Below, piece by piece: positions 27,347-35,042 of a stretch of DNA of 64,000 nucleotides. Both the position numbers and the translations under genes were made by a program. This DNA is from CAXPZW01 sp964221845 (GTDB taxonomy: Bacteria; Bacteroidota; Bacteroidia; Flavobacteriales_D; Sanyastnellaceae). Position 1 is the first letter of the stretch, and the number at the start of each line of letters is the position of its first letter. The notes below the pieces were generated by a model. It ran no database searches and had not been told where the DNA came from. It saw only the letters and a list, made by a program, of their open reading frames with translations. Where the stretch lies: NCBI GenBank assembly GCA_964221845.1, contig CAXPZW010000007.1, positions 1-64,000 on the forward strand. Direction: 5' to 3'.

Positions 27347-29854
27347 ATGTTGAGAATCAAAGGAGTATTTCTGACTGTTGGAATCCTGTTCGGGTTCCTT
27401 TCCGCCCAATCGCAAATGCTTGAGCCCGTGAAATGGGTTTATGAAATCGAAGAAGTGGATGAATCCACCTATGCTTTGATTGCTGAATGCCAGGTAGAAT
27501 CTGGTTGGCATGTCTATGCAAACGTTGTGACCGATGATCCTGACTTTATTGGTCCTTTCCCTACCGAATTCGTTTGGGCAGATGGTGTGCAAGCCACTTT
27601 GGTTGGAGACCTAGTTGAGGAAGGTGATCGCATTACACATTACGACAAGCAGTTCGAGGCCGAGCTGAATTACTTCGAGAACTCTGCAAAGTGGATACAG
27701 CAATTCACACCCACAGGTTCAGGAGCCTATGAAATAGTGGTGAACCTGAACTACATGGCGTGTGACGAGGAGAAGTGCATTTTTCCGGATCCTGTCGAGC
27801 TGCTGATTTCATGTGAAGATGGCCGCGCTACTTCGGTACGTGATGCCGCAATTGTGGTTGAAGACGGCAGCCATGGATCTGCAGGAGAATCAGAAATTCT
27901 GGCTCCGGTTAAATGGCAGGTATCATTTGGCCCTGAGCAAGAAGGAGCTCGTGTAATGGAGATGACGGCTACAATTGAGCCGCATTGGCACCTGTACTCG
28001 CAAGAGTTGAGCAGCGATGAGGGGCCCCTTCCAACAGAGTTTACCTTCCAGTTGCCAGAAGGAGTTGAGTTGGTTGGTGGCGTCGAAGAGCCCGAGCCAT
28101 TGGTTCAATATGACCCCAACTTTTTGATGGATTTGGCGTTCTTCGAGAATGCAGTAACATTCCGTCAAAAGGTAAAGGGAGCCTTCGAAGGTGTTATCAA
28201 GGGTGAGGTGTACTTCATGGTCTGTGATGATCACAGATGTCTCCCTCCCGAGGTTGTTGAATTTGAGTTCGACCTGGCAGCAGGCACAGCTAAGTTGGCT
28301 TCCCTGGAAGCAGAGAGTACCATTAGTGATGGAGACAATCCGTATAAACTCAGCTCGGTTGACTTGGCCAATCCGCTTAGCAAGAAGTACTTCGGCGATG
28401 AGTCTGCTGCGGCTGAGGAGAAGCCAAACTTGTGGAGAACATTCTTCCTGGGTCTCCTGGGGGGATTTATTGCATTGCTGACACCGTGTGTTTTCCCCAT
28501 GATTCCGCTGACCGTATCTTTCTTTACGAAAGGAAGTCAAGATCGACGCAGGGGGACCATTCGAGCATTGCTCTACGGATTCTTCATTTTCGCGATCTAC
28601 ATCAGCCTGTCGATTCCATTCCACGTGAGTAATGTTGATCCGCAGGTCTTCAATGACATCGCCACCGGGGCCACTTTGAACCTGGTGTTCTTCGTGATCT
28701 TCGTGGTGTTGGCCATTTCATTCTTCGGTTACTTTGAGCTGCAGATGCCGACGAGCTGGGCCAACAAAGCGGATTCAAACGCAAACAAAGGCGGGTTCAT
28801 CGGTATATTCTTTATGGCCATCACCTTGGCCATTGTCAGCTTTTCATGTACCGGACCAATTTTGGGTACGGTGCTCGCCGGTACGATCTCCCAAGGAGCT
28901 TGGCCGTTGACAGCTGCTTTGGCTGGTTTTGGTGTAGCGCTCGGGCTGCCCTTCAGCCTTTTTGCAATGTTCCCGGGCATGATGAAGTCGCTGCCTCAAT
29001 CGGGTGGTTGGCTGAATTCTGTGAAGGTAGTGTTGGCCTTTGTTGAGCTTGGCTTCGCAGTGAAATTCCTGTCGAATGCCGATTTGGTGTACCAATGGAA
29101 GTTGCTGCACCGTGAGACGTTCTTCCTGATCTGGACGCTCCTGTCTTTCGGAACCGTGATCTATCTGTTGGGTTGGCTCAAGTTCCCACACGACTCGAAG
29201 ATCAGAAAGTTCTCAGGTACCCGGATTGCTTTCATTGGCGTCTTCGCTGTCTTCACCGTGTACATGTTCCCTGGAATCTTAAAGAATCCCTGGTGGAATC
29301 ATGACCTCTTGAGCGGGTTCCCTCCGCCCAAGTTCTACAGCTGGTACTTTGAAGAAGGTGACTCGAAATGTCCCCTAGCACTCGACTGCTCAAAGGACTT
29401 CTTTGAGGGACAGGAAATGGCCCAGTCAAAAGACAAGCCCATCTTCTTGGATTTCACTGGATGGGCCTGTGTGAACTGCCGTAAGATGGAGGACAACGTG
29501 TGGCCAGATGAGCGCATCTACAGCAAGCTCTCCGAGAATTTCCAAGTTGTGTCGCTTTATGTCGATGACAAGCGCCTGCGCCCTGATGGTAAAGAGGATG
29601 TCATTGAGATTTCCTACCAAGACGGCACTACGAAGAAGAAGAAGATCAAGACCATTGGAGAGATGTGGTCTACCCTGCAGATTCTGACCTTTGAGAATAA
29701 CTCTCAGCCGTGGTATGTCATGCTCACTCCTGACGGCAAGCTGTTGACGGATCCGACTGGATACACACCGGATATTGAGGAGTATGAAGCTTGGCTGGAC
29801 TTGGGTATCGCCACCTGGGAGAGGTACCAAGAGGAGAACCAAGTGGCCTATTGA
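27347..29854 (+). CDS. dsbD: Thiol:disulfide interchange protein DsbD with two N-terminal alpha domains
   Basis: 835 residues, longer than the ~570 of E. coli DsbD. It moves electrons from cytoplasmic thioredoxin to the periplasm. A signal peptide is followed by two DsbD-alpha-like domains (~25-155, 'VESGWHVYANVV', 'YMACDEEKCIFP'; and ~180-310, 'IEPHWHLYSQEL', 'YFMVCDDHRCLPPE'). Then come about eight membrane helices of the beta domain with its Cys pair C381 ('LLTPCVFPMIPLT') and C501 ('FSCTGPILG'). The C-terminal thioredoxin domain has C708-V-N-C711 ('FTGWACVNCRKME'). The base composition is less GC-rich than its neighbours, with many GAT/GAA/TTC codons in a different mix. The doubled alpha domain may serve more than one acceptor. 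Confidence 0.93.
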   Translation: MLRIKGVFLTVGILFGFLSAQSQMLEPVKWVYEIEEVDESTYALIAECQVESGWHVYANVVTDDPDFIGPFPTEFVWADGVQATLVGDLVEEGDRITHYDKQFEAELNYFENSAKWIQQFTPTGSGAYEIVVNLNYMACDEEKCIFPDPVELLISCEDGRATSVRDAAIVVEDGSHGSAGESEILAPVKWQVSFGPEQEGARVMEMTATIEPHWHLYSQELSSDEGPLPTEFTFQLPEGVELVGGVEEPEPLVQYDPNFLMDLAFFENAVTFRQKVKGAFEGVIKGEVYFMVCDDHRCLPPEVVEFEFDLAAGTAKLASLEAESTISDGDNPYKLSSVDLANPLSKKYFGDESAAAEEKPNLWRTFFLGLLGGFIALLTPCVFPMIPLTVSFFTKGSQDRRRGTIRALLYGFFIFAIYISLSIPFHVSNVDPQVFNDIATGATLNLVFFVIFVVLAISFFGYFELQMPTSWANKADSNANKGGFIGIFFMAITLAIVSFSCTGPILGTVLAGTISQGAWPLTAALAGFGVALGLPFSLFAMFPGMMKSLPQSGGWLNSVKVVLAFVELGFAVKFLSNADLVYQWKLLHRETFFLIWTLLSFGTVIYLLGWLKFPHDSKIRKFSGTRIAFIGVFAVFTVYMFPGILKNPWWNHDLLSGFPPPKFYSWYFEEGDSKCPLALDCSKDFFEGQEMAQSKDKPIFLDFTGWACVNCRKMEDNVWPDERIYSKLSENFQVVSLYVDDKRLRPDGKEDVIEISYQDGTTKKKKIKTIGEMWSTLQILTFENNSQPWYVMLTPDGKLLTDPTGYTPDIEEYEAWLDLGIATWERYQEENQVAY

Positions 29855-29878
29855 CCCAAGTCCACGATAAGGGTAGCG

Positions 29879-30045
29879 AACCTTGTCAAGGTCAACCACA
29901 AACCCATGCCCACCATCTACAAAGTAGATCGCACCTGCGGTAGGAAATGTGGGTGGGTGCCCAGACCTTTCTCATGTTGAGCGTTTTACGTTCGGCAGGA
30001 GAGTGGTGGCGGGGGCGAGGGGCCGAGGCCCGCGGGGGGGACCCG
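29879..30045 (+). repeat. 167-bp dispersed repeat, copy 1
   Basis: The first of two same-direction copies (the other is at 34756-34922) with the same length, no gaps and only about seven mismatches. It contains a hairpin ATCTAC-AAA-GTAGAT (29915-29929), flanked by CCCACC (29909-29914) able to pair with GGTGGG (29952-29957). The 3' ~68 bases, GC-rich and including GGGCCGAGGCCC, are identical in both copies. It fills most of the gap between dsbD and nfu. No transposase or terminal inverted repeats are visible. It may be a MITE-like element or a structured RNA. Confidence 0.85.
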
Positions 30046-30111
30046 AGCGCCGCGGTGAACGTTTGCATCCTTTGACAGGTTCTCTGTCCACCGATTCCCG
30101 AAATTTGCACC

Positions 30112-30759
30112 ATGTCTGAGACCAAGAAAATCCCAACCGCGGTCTACGCGGAAATGACGCCCAACCCGTCCACCATGAAGTTTGCCGCAGACCGGCTGCT
30201 GATCACCGGTGGGCACCAGGTGGAATTCACCTCGGCCGAACAAACCAAAGGCTACTCCCCATTGGCCGAAGAGTTGTTCCATTTCCCGTTTGTGAAGTCG
30301 GTGTTCATCAGCGGCAACTTTGTGACCGTCACCAAAGACGACTCACTCGGTTGGGAGATGATCGTGCAGCAACTGCGCGAGTACGTGCGTGATTGGCTCA
30401 TGGAAAACCAAGACGCAGTCACCGCCATCCCAGAAAACCTGACTGGCGCCTCGGACCCTGGCGAAGTCGAAGAAGCTCCGTTTGCGCAGAAGGCTTCGGC
30501 CATTGACTACAGCCAGTTCTCACCCACCGAGCACGACGAGCAAATCAAGTTCCTCTTGGACGAATTTGTGCGCCCAGCTGTGGAGCAAGACGGCGGCGCC
30601 ATCGACTTCAAGGCCTTCCACGAAGGCAAGGTCTACGTGCAAATGCGCGGTGCTTGCAGCGGTTGTCCCTCAAGTGCGCAAACCCTCAAAGGCGGCATCG
30701 AAACACTGCTGAAAGCCAACTTGGACGTGGTGGAAGAGGTGGTGGCCGAAGACGCCTAA
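30112..30759 (+). CDS. Nfu-type Fe-S cluster scaffold/carrier
   Basis: 215 residues with the two-domain Nfu layout. The N-terminal Nfu domain (~8-95) begins 'AEMTPNPSTMKFAADRLL' and includes 'PLAEELFHFPFVKSVFISGN'. The C-terminal NifU-like domain (~145-212) carries the cluster-binding CxxC in 'MRGACSGCPSSAQTLKGGIE'. Such proteins hold a [4Fe-4S] cluster at the dimer interface and hand it to apo-enzymes. The gene starts 67 bases after the repeat and is convergent with the S24 regulator gene, the two ends touching at 30759/30760. Confidence 0.93.
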   Translation: MSETKKIPTAVYAEMTPNPSTMKFAADRLLITGGHQVEFTSAEQTKGYSPLAEELFHFPFVKSVFISGNFVTVTKDDSLGWEMIVQQLREYVRDWLMENQDAVTAIPENLTGASDPGEVEEAPFAQKASAIDYSQFSPTEHDEQIKFLLDEFVRPAVEQDGGAIDFKAFHEGKVYVQMRGACSGCPSSAQTLKGGIETLLKANLDVVEEVVAEDA

Positions 30760-31542
30760 TCACTGCATTTTTCGAACGCTGGCCTGCAGGTCGGCGAGCA
30801 TGGTCTTCATCTCTGCGAGGTCGGGCGTGTAGGCGCCTTGGTCTGGCAGGTCAAAACAGATGTAGCCCTGCGCTTCCCACACTTCGCGAACCTCACTGAG
30901 TTCCAACGCGTACGGCTCGTACTGCGGGTTGTCTGAGATGAGTTCTACGGTGCCTTCTGCGGCGTTGAGCGGTCCCATGCGCTTGTACACCAGCCCGTCG
31001 GTTTGGGTCACCAGGATGTAGCATTGGCCCGGGCGCATGCGCTCCAGTTTTTCCACGAATGCGCCAATGATGTAGGCGCCGTTGGGGATGGGTAGCATGC
31101 TGTCGCCATCGATCTGGAACACGCGGTGGGTTTGGCTGTGGCGCAGCTCTTCAAACGGCAATTGCAACAGGGGCAATTCCTCAATGAATTCAGCATCTGC
31201 AAAGCCGCCGGTGTAACCCGCGCTGGCGCGGTCGGGAACCAAACTGAGCAGCGAGCTGTTGTCATCCTGCCCATCTACAGCCACTGGCAACACCCGCAGT
31301 GGCATGTCCAGGTGGTTCTTCTTGCGAGAACCTTCCGTGGTCATTTGGGTGAGGATGAGGTCGTCGATGGTGACGCCAAAGTAGCGCGCCATGAGGGTGA
31401 GGGTGCTCAGACGAGGGTCTGCGCGTCCTTCTTCATAGGCGCCGATGGCCGACCGGTTGCTGCCAATCTTTTCCGCAAACTGGGCTTGCGTGAGCCCTTG
31501 TTGTTTGCGAAGTACGCGGAGATTTTCTGCCAAAAATGACAT
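30760..31542 (-). CDS. HTH (XRE) - S24 peptidase repressor, LexA/CI-like
   Basis: I chose the ATG at 31540-31542 (260 residues) because it directly precedes the helix-turn-helix and follows the promoter; a frame to 31620 would read through the promoter. The HTH is at ~5-62 ('LRKQQGLTQAQFAEKIGSNR', 'YEEGRADPRLSTL'). The C-terminal S24 domain has the Ser in 'QIDGDSMLP' (S148) and the Lys in 'LVYKRMG' (K187), the catalytic pair of self-cleaving repressors. An Ala-Gly (A108-G109 in 'DRASAGYTGG') lies 40 residues before the Ser, as in LexA. It is thus likely a DNA-damage- or stress-sensitive repressor. A palindrome over its own start is also found upstream of dinB. Confidence 0.88.
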   Translation of the reverse strand: MSFLAENLRVLRKQQGLTQAQFAEKIGSNRSAIGAYEEGRADPRLSTLTLMARYFGVTIDDLILTQMTTEGSRKKNHLDMPLRVLPVAVDGQDDNSSLLSLVPDRASAGYTGGFADAEFIEELPLLQLPFEELRHSQTHRVFQIDGDSMLPIPNGAYIIGAFVEKLERMRPGQCYILVTQTDGLVYKRMGPLNAAEGTVELISDNPQYEPYALELSEVREVWEAQGYICFDLPDQGAYTPDLAEMKTMLADLQASVRKMQ

Positions 31543-31559
31543 GCTAACAAAATTAGTCA
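31542..31559. promoter_or_regulatory. Putative operator over the S24 repressor start
   Basis: TGCTAA-CAAAA-TTAGTCA. The core CTAA-N5-TTAG is a perfect inverted repeat, and the left half TGCTAA is the same as in the site before dinB (34982-34998). It covers the -7 element and the start codon of the repressor gene, an ideal place for self-repression. Confidence 0.6.
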
Positions 31560-31577
31560 ACCATAACGGTTTGCCAA
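31548..31577 (-). promoter_or_regulatory. Promoter of the S24 repressor gene
   Basis: On the minus strand TTGG (31574-31577), 18 bases, then TAATTTTG (31548-31555), a perfect -7 element, 5 bases before the ATG. The mRNA would be nearly leaderless. Confidence 0.65.
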
Positions 31578-31689
31578 GCGCCTCCGGGCGAATGGTGAAA
31601 AACGAACGGCGGATGTTCATAAACCTCCGATCGGTGGAAAAGCCGTATCTTGCTGTTCCTGTTTTGCTGACCTGCCTGAAGCTTTAACC

Positions 31690-33834
31690 ATGATTGCTAA
31701 GTATTTCCTGACCCTACTCACCGCAGCCGTTCTCTGCCTCGGTGCAACCGCCCAAAAGATCTGTGGCCTCGGCAACTACGCCGAACCATGTGCACACGAC
31801 CAGTGCCAACTCATGGCCGACCCGGAAGACAAGTTCTCTTTCATCCCGCCGCCCGCGGATTTCGTATTCGGTGAGGCGCGTTCGGTGAACATTACCGTGA
31901 ACTACACCGGCTTCACCACCGCGGCGCAAACCGCCTTCCAATACGCGGTAGACATTTGGGCCGCCAACTTGACCTCCAGCGAAAACATTGTGATTGACGC
32001 CACCTTCACCACCCTGGGTGCAGGCGTGCTCGGTTCAGCAGGTCCCGCCACCATTCAGCGCAACTTCTCAGGAGCGCCCTTGCTCAATACCTGGTACCCA
32101 AGTGCGTTGGCCAACAGCTTGGCTGAAACCGATTTGTCACCCGGACAGGCCGACGTAAACTGTTTCTTCAACAGCTCGTTCAACTGGTACTACGGCACCG
32201 ACGGAAACACCCCTGGCGGCCAGTACGACTTTGTGTCTGTGGTGCTCCACGAGTTGGGCCACGGGTTGGGCTTTGTGGGCTCGGCGGGCTACTCTGGCGG
32301 TACCGGCTTTTTGGGTTCGGGCGGCAGCAACTACATCTACGACACCTTTGTGGAGAACCAAGCCGGCACCGACATCGACACCTTCGCCAGCGGCACCACT
32401 GCATTGGGTTCGCAGTTGACCGGCAACCAACTCTACTGGAACGGAACAGAAGGCATTGCGAACAACGGCGGTAACCGTCCGCGCATGTACGCTCCAGGGT
32501 CGTGGAACGGCGGCTCCAGCTTCAGCCACCTCAATGAAGGGACCTACCCCTCGGGCAACGAAAACTCGCTCATGACCCCGCAGATTGGGGCGTCGGAGGC
32601 CATCCACACCCCAGGTCCCATCACCTACGGCATGTTCTTGGACATGGCTTGGCAAGTGGGTGGGTGCGCCATCACCGATGTGCAGCTGGGCACGCAGTTC
32701 TCCTGCAATCCTGTGAACAACACATACTCGCAGCAGCTGATCATCACATACGAGAACAGCCCATCCACCGGATTCATCGACATCAACGGCGACCAGTTCC
32801 CTGTGTTCAGCAGCCCACAGCTCATCACCATCAACAACTTGCCCGCCGATGGGCAGCCGGTGGACATCGATGTGTTCTTCACCAACTTCCCTTCGTGCAC
32901 GTTCTCGGCCATGGAATTTTGGACCGCACCGGCGCCGTGTTGTGCCGACATCCGACTGGATTACCTGGATCCTTCGGGGGCACAAGTCGCGCTCAAAAAC
33001 TGGGGTACGTGTGACACCGATGTCAGCAACTACATCCTCTCGCTCAACGGGGTAGATGTGTTGGCCAGCACGTTGGTACCGGCTTCAGGAGATTTTGTAT
33101 TGAGCACCGACGAGGTGGTGCTGTTGGATTGGTCGGCGCTGGGAGGCAATACCACTGGCGACGTGGCTGTATTCAATCCCGGAGCCAACACGGCCTTCCT
33201 GTCAGGATTGATCGATTACATCCAATGGGGCGCTGCGGGCCAAGCTCGTGAAGCCCAGGCCAGCGCTGCAGGAGCGTGGTCAACGGGTACGTTTGTGGAT
33301 GGCCTTGCGCCCTTTACCTTCATTGGTGGCCAGGGCGATGTGGGCGTGACCTTCTGGGAAGTGACTACCGAGCCGTGTAGCATCAACAGCATTGTTGCAG
33401 GCCTGCAGACCGTGTGTGATCCTGCAGACGATACTTACGGTCAAGAACTGATCATTGGCTACACCAGCCCTCCAGGCTCGGGATCATTGAATGTGAACGG
33501 GGTGGACTACTCCTTCTTGGGTGCCACTTCTCAAGTGGTCAATGTAAGCGGACTTATCAGCGATGGAGCTTCGGTGGATGTGACGGTATTCTTCACTGCT
33601 GAACCGGGGTGTACGGCAACGGTAAATGCGGTTTTCGTGGCCCCAGATCCATGCTCGAATCCGTGCCCCACCGACGTCAACACCGATGGCAGCATCGACA
33701 TTGCCGACATCCTGTTTGTCTTGGGTGATTTTGGGTGCTTGCTCAACTGCCCGGGTGATGTCACCGGCGACGGCAAAACCGACACCGCGGATATCCTGGC
33801 CATTGTAGCAGGGGTAGGCACCACGTGCCCCTAA
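31690..33834 (+). CDS. Secreted zinc metalloprotease-like protein with C-terminal dockerin-like repeats
   Basis: 714 residues with signal peptide 'MIAKYFLTLLTAAVLCLGATA'. The protease-like part (~60-330) has the zinc motif H187-E-L-G-H191 in 'VVLHELGHGLGFVGS'. A later 'FSHLNEGTYPSG' and 'NSLMTPQIG' could supply the third ligand and the Met-turn, because the metzincin third His at +10 is a Gly here. Two beta modules follow (~335-640) with shared 'TYxQ(E/Q)LII' strands. The last ~55 residues are two EF-hand-like dockerin repeats ('DVNTDGSIDIADILFVLGDF' and 'DVTGDGKTDTADILAIV') with paired cysteines. There is no T9SS sorting domain at its end, although a separate ORF for one lies immediately beyond in the opposite direction. 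Confidence 0.75.
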   Translation: MIAKYFLTLLTAAVLCLGATAQKICGLGNYAEPCAHDQCQLMADPEDKFSFIPPPADFVFGEARSVNITVNYTGFTTAAQTAFQYAVDIWAANLTSSENIVIDATFTTLGAGVLGSAGPATIQRNFSGAPLLNTWYPSALANSLAETDLSPGQADVNCFFNSSFNWYYGTDGNTPGGQYDFVSVVLHELGHGLGFVGSAGYSGGTGFLGSGGSNYIYDTFVENQAGTDIDTFASGTTALGSQLTGNQLYWNGTEGIANNGGNRPRMYAPGSWNGGSSFSHLNEGTYPSGNENSLMTPQIGASEAIHTPGPITYGMFLDMAWQVGGCAITDVQLGTQFSCNPVNNTYSQQLIITYENSPSTGFIDINGDQFPVFSSPQLITINNLPADGQPVDIDVFFTNFPSCTFSAMEFWTAPAPCCADIRLDYLDPSGAQVALKNWGTCDTDVSNYILSLNGVDVLASTLVPASGDFVLSTDEVVLLDWSALGGNTTGDVAVFNPGANTAFLSGLIDYIQWGAAGQAREAQASAAGAWSTGTFVDGLAPFTFIGGQGDVGVTFWEVTTEPCSINSIVAGLQTVCDPADDTYGQELIIGYTSPPGSGSLNVNGVDYSFLGATSQVVNVSGLISDGASVDVTVFFTAEPGCTATVNAVFVAPDPCSNPCPTDVNTDGSIDIADILFVLGDFGCLLNCPGDVTGDGKTDTADILAIVAGVGTTCP

Positions 33835-34086
33835 TTAGCGGCTGATCACAAACCGCCGGGTGCGGATGCGGTCGCCGTCAAGCACGAGCAATACATACAC
33901 CGAGTTGAGCAAATCGCTCACCTTGACTCGGGTGCTTCCCGGAACGCACTTTCCGCTCTTGATGATGCGGCCGTTTGCGTCGCAAATGTCAAACAGGGGT
34001 TTAGATCCTGAGGGCGTGTAATCCACGCTAAGGGTGTCCTGGCTATCGTTCAGCCGAACTTTGAGGGGGTTGTAGAACCAGCGCAT
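33835..34086 (-). CDS. Free-standing T9SS type A sorting-domain-like ORF
   Basis: 83 residues that look like a sorting domain alone: 'VDYTPSGSKPLFDICDANGR', a central 'STRVKVSDLLNSVYVLLVL', and the usual final strand with basic residues, 'DRIRTRRFVISR'. There is no signal peptide, so as written it could not reach T9SS. It lies tail to tail with the metalloprotease gene, its stop being directly next to that gene's stop, and no promoter element is clear upstream. It may be the remnant of an inverted or rearranged gene end, or a domain recruited in another way. Whether it is expressed is unknown. Confidence 0.55.
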   Translation of the reverse strand: MRWFYNPLKVRLNDSQDTLSVDYTPSGSKPLFDICDANGRIIKSGKCVPGSTRVKVSDLLNSVYVLLVLDGDRIRTRRFVISR

Positions 34087-34149
34087 GCTGCGTAAGTTGA
34101 GTTAGGTAAATAGGTCCCACATATACGCCCGAAATTCCTCACAGGTTAC

Positions 34150-34857
34150 ATGGAAGCATCCTTAAAGGCACCTTTGCGTGCTGTCTTGGTCGACGACGAA
34201 CGCCTCGCCCGCGAAAACCTCGAGCTGCTGCTGGAGGAGTTTTGCCCAGAAGTGCAGGTGGTCGGCAAGGCCGGTGGGGTGGAGGAAGGCCTCACGGTGA
34301 TCGGCGAAACCACGCCCGATGTGCTCTTTCTGGACATCCGCATGCCCAGTGGCGCAGAAGGGTTTGACCTGCTGGCCCAATTGCCCAACCGCAATTTTCA
34401 GGTGGTGTTTGTGACCGCGTTCAAGGACTACGCCATCCGCGCCATGAACGCCAGCGCCGTGCACTACGTGCTCAAGCCCATCGACATCGAAGACTTGCAG
34501 CACGCGGTGCGCAAATTGGTGGACGTGCACCAGGCCTTGACGACTTCGGCCCCTTCGCGGGAGCAGTACGCCGCTTCGCTGGATGAGCTGCAACACACCA
34601 TCCGCACCCAAGGCAAGCCCCAACGCCTGACCTTGTACCACAACCGCGGATTTCGCATGGTGGATGTGGCGGAGAACGCCGCGCGACGCACTAAGTCCAC
34701 GTTTCCAATCACGCAATGCGAGCTGCCCACGGGCGGCTTTTTTTGTGCCTGGTACAACCGTGTCAAGGTCAACCACAAAGCCATCCCCACCATCCACAAA
34801 GTAGATCGCACCTGCGGTAGGAAATGTGGGTGGGTGCCCGGACCTTGCTCGTGTTGA
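34150..34857 (+). pseudogene. LytTR-family response regulator cut short within its DNA-binding domain
   Basis: Residues 1-125 are an intact receiver domain: acidic pocket 'VLVDDERLARE' (D15, D16), phospho-acceptor D62 in 'LFLDIRMPSG', and K109 in 'YVLKPIDIEDL'. A linker leads to the first strands of a LytTR domain ('PQRLTLYHNRGFRMVDVAE', ending at residue 175, base 34674). The expected 'I.R.EA.GNY' and the remaining ~75 LytTR residues are absent. Instead the frame runs by chance through unrelated DNA, a terminator-like hairpin and the 167-bp repeat before stopping at 34857. The product would bind phosphate but not DNA in the normal way. The break could be a real insertion/deletion or an assembly join at a repeat. 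No histidine kinase gene is adjacent. Confidence 0.75.
34721..34744 (+). terminator. Terminator-like hairpin inside the broken regulator region
   Basis: AGCTGCC (34721-34727), loop CACG, GGCGGCT (34732-34738), with T7 from 34738 to 34744. It belongs to the foreign stretch between the lost LytTR homology and the repeat and may mark the end of another transcript. Confidence 0.6.
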
Positions 34858-34922
34858 GCGTTTTACGTTCGGCAGGAGAGTGGTGGCGGGGGCGAGGGGC
34901 CGAGGCCCGCGGGGGGGACCCG
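34756..34922 (+). repeat. 167-bp dispersed repeat, copy 2
   Basis: The same element as 29879-30045 and in the same direction. All mismatches fall in the first ~100 bases. One of them (T to C in the small hairpin) keeps a G-U pair if the minus strand is transcribed but makes a C-A mismatch on the plus strand. It follows the broken response regulator and precedes the dinB control region, so here it borders a disrupted gene. Confidence 0.85.
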
Positions 34923-34981
34923 GTGCGGCCAGTCCAACATGTGGATAGATTTCTCAAGACGCATACCTTGCTTTCGAAGAA

Positions 34982-34998
34982 TGCTAAATATATTAGCA
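34982..34998. promoter_or_regulatory. Putative operator upstream of dinB
   Basis: TGCTAA-ATATA-TTAGCA, a perfect 6-bp inverted repeat with a 5-base spacer, 45 bases before the dinB ATG. The core is shared with the site over the S24 repressor start, 3.4 kb away. It suggests that the repressor also controls the translesion polymerase. Confidence 0.65.
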
Positions 34999-35042
34999 AT
35001 CCCTCCGCGTTGGTTTCCAGCCGCAGGTCATTACCTAAGCAA

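Noticed and set aside
29892..30125. Minus-strand ORF through repeat copy 1, similar to a frame through copy 2
   Set aside because: The similarity follows from the nucleotide repeat itself. The flanks differ, and there is no start or ribosome-binding context. I treat it as a repeat, not a gene.
29858..34701. AAGTCCACG shared a little upstream of both repeat copies
   Set aside because: Nine bases at different distances from the repeat (17-20 versus ~55) may well be chance; I did not extend the repeat to include it.
34824..35042. An N-terminal extension of DNA polymerase IV of 73 residues
   Set aside because: It would be translated from the repeat and across the operator, has no similarity to DinB, and a good ATG is present at 35043.
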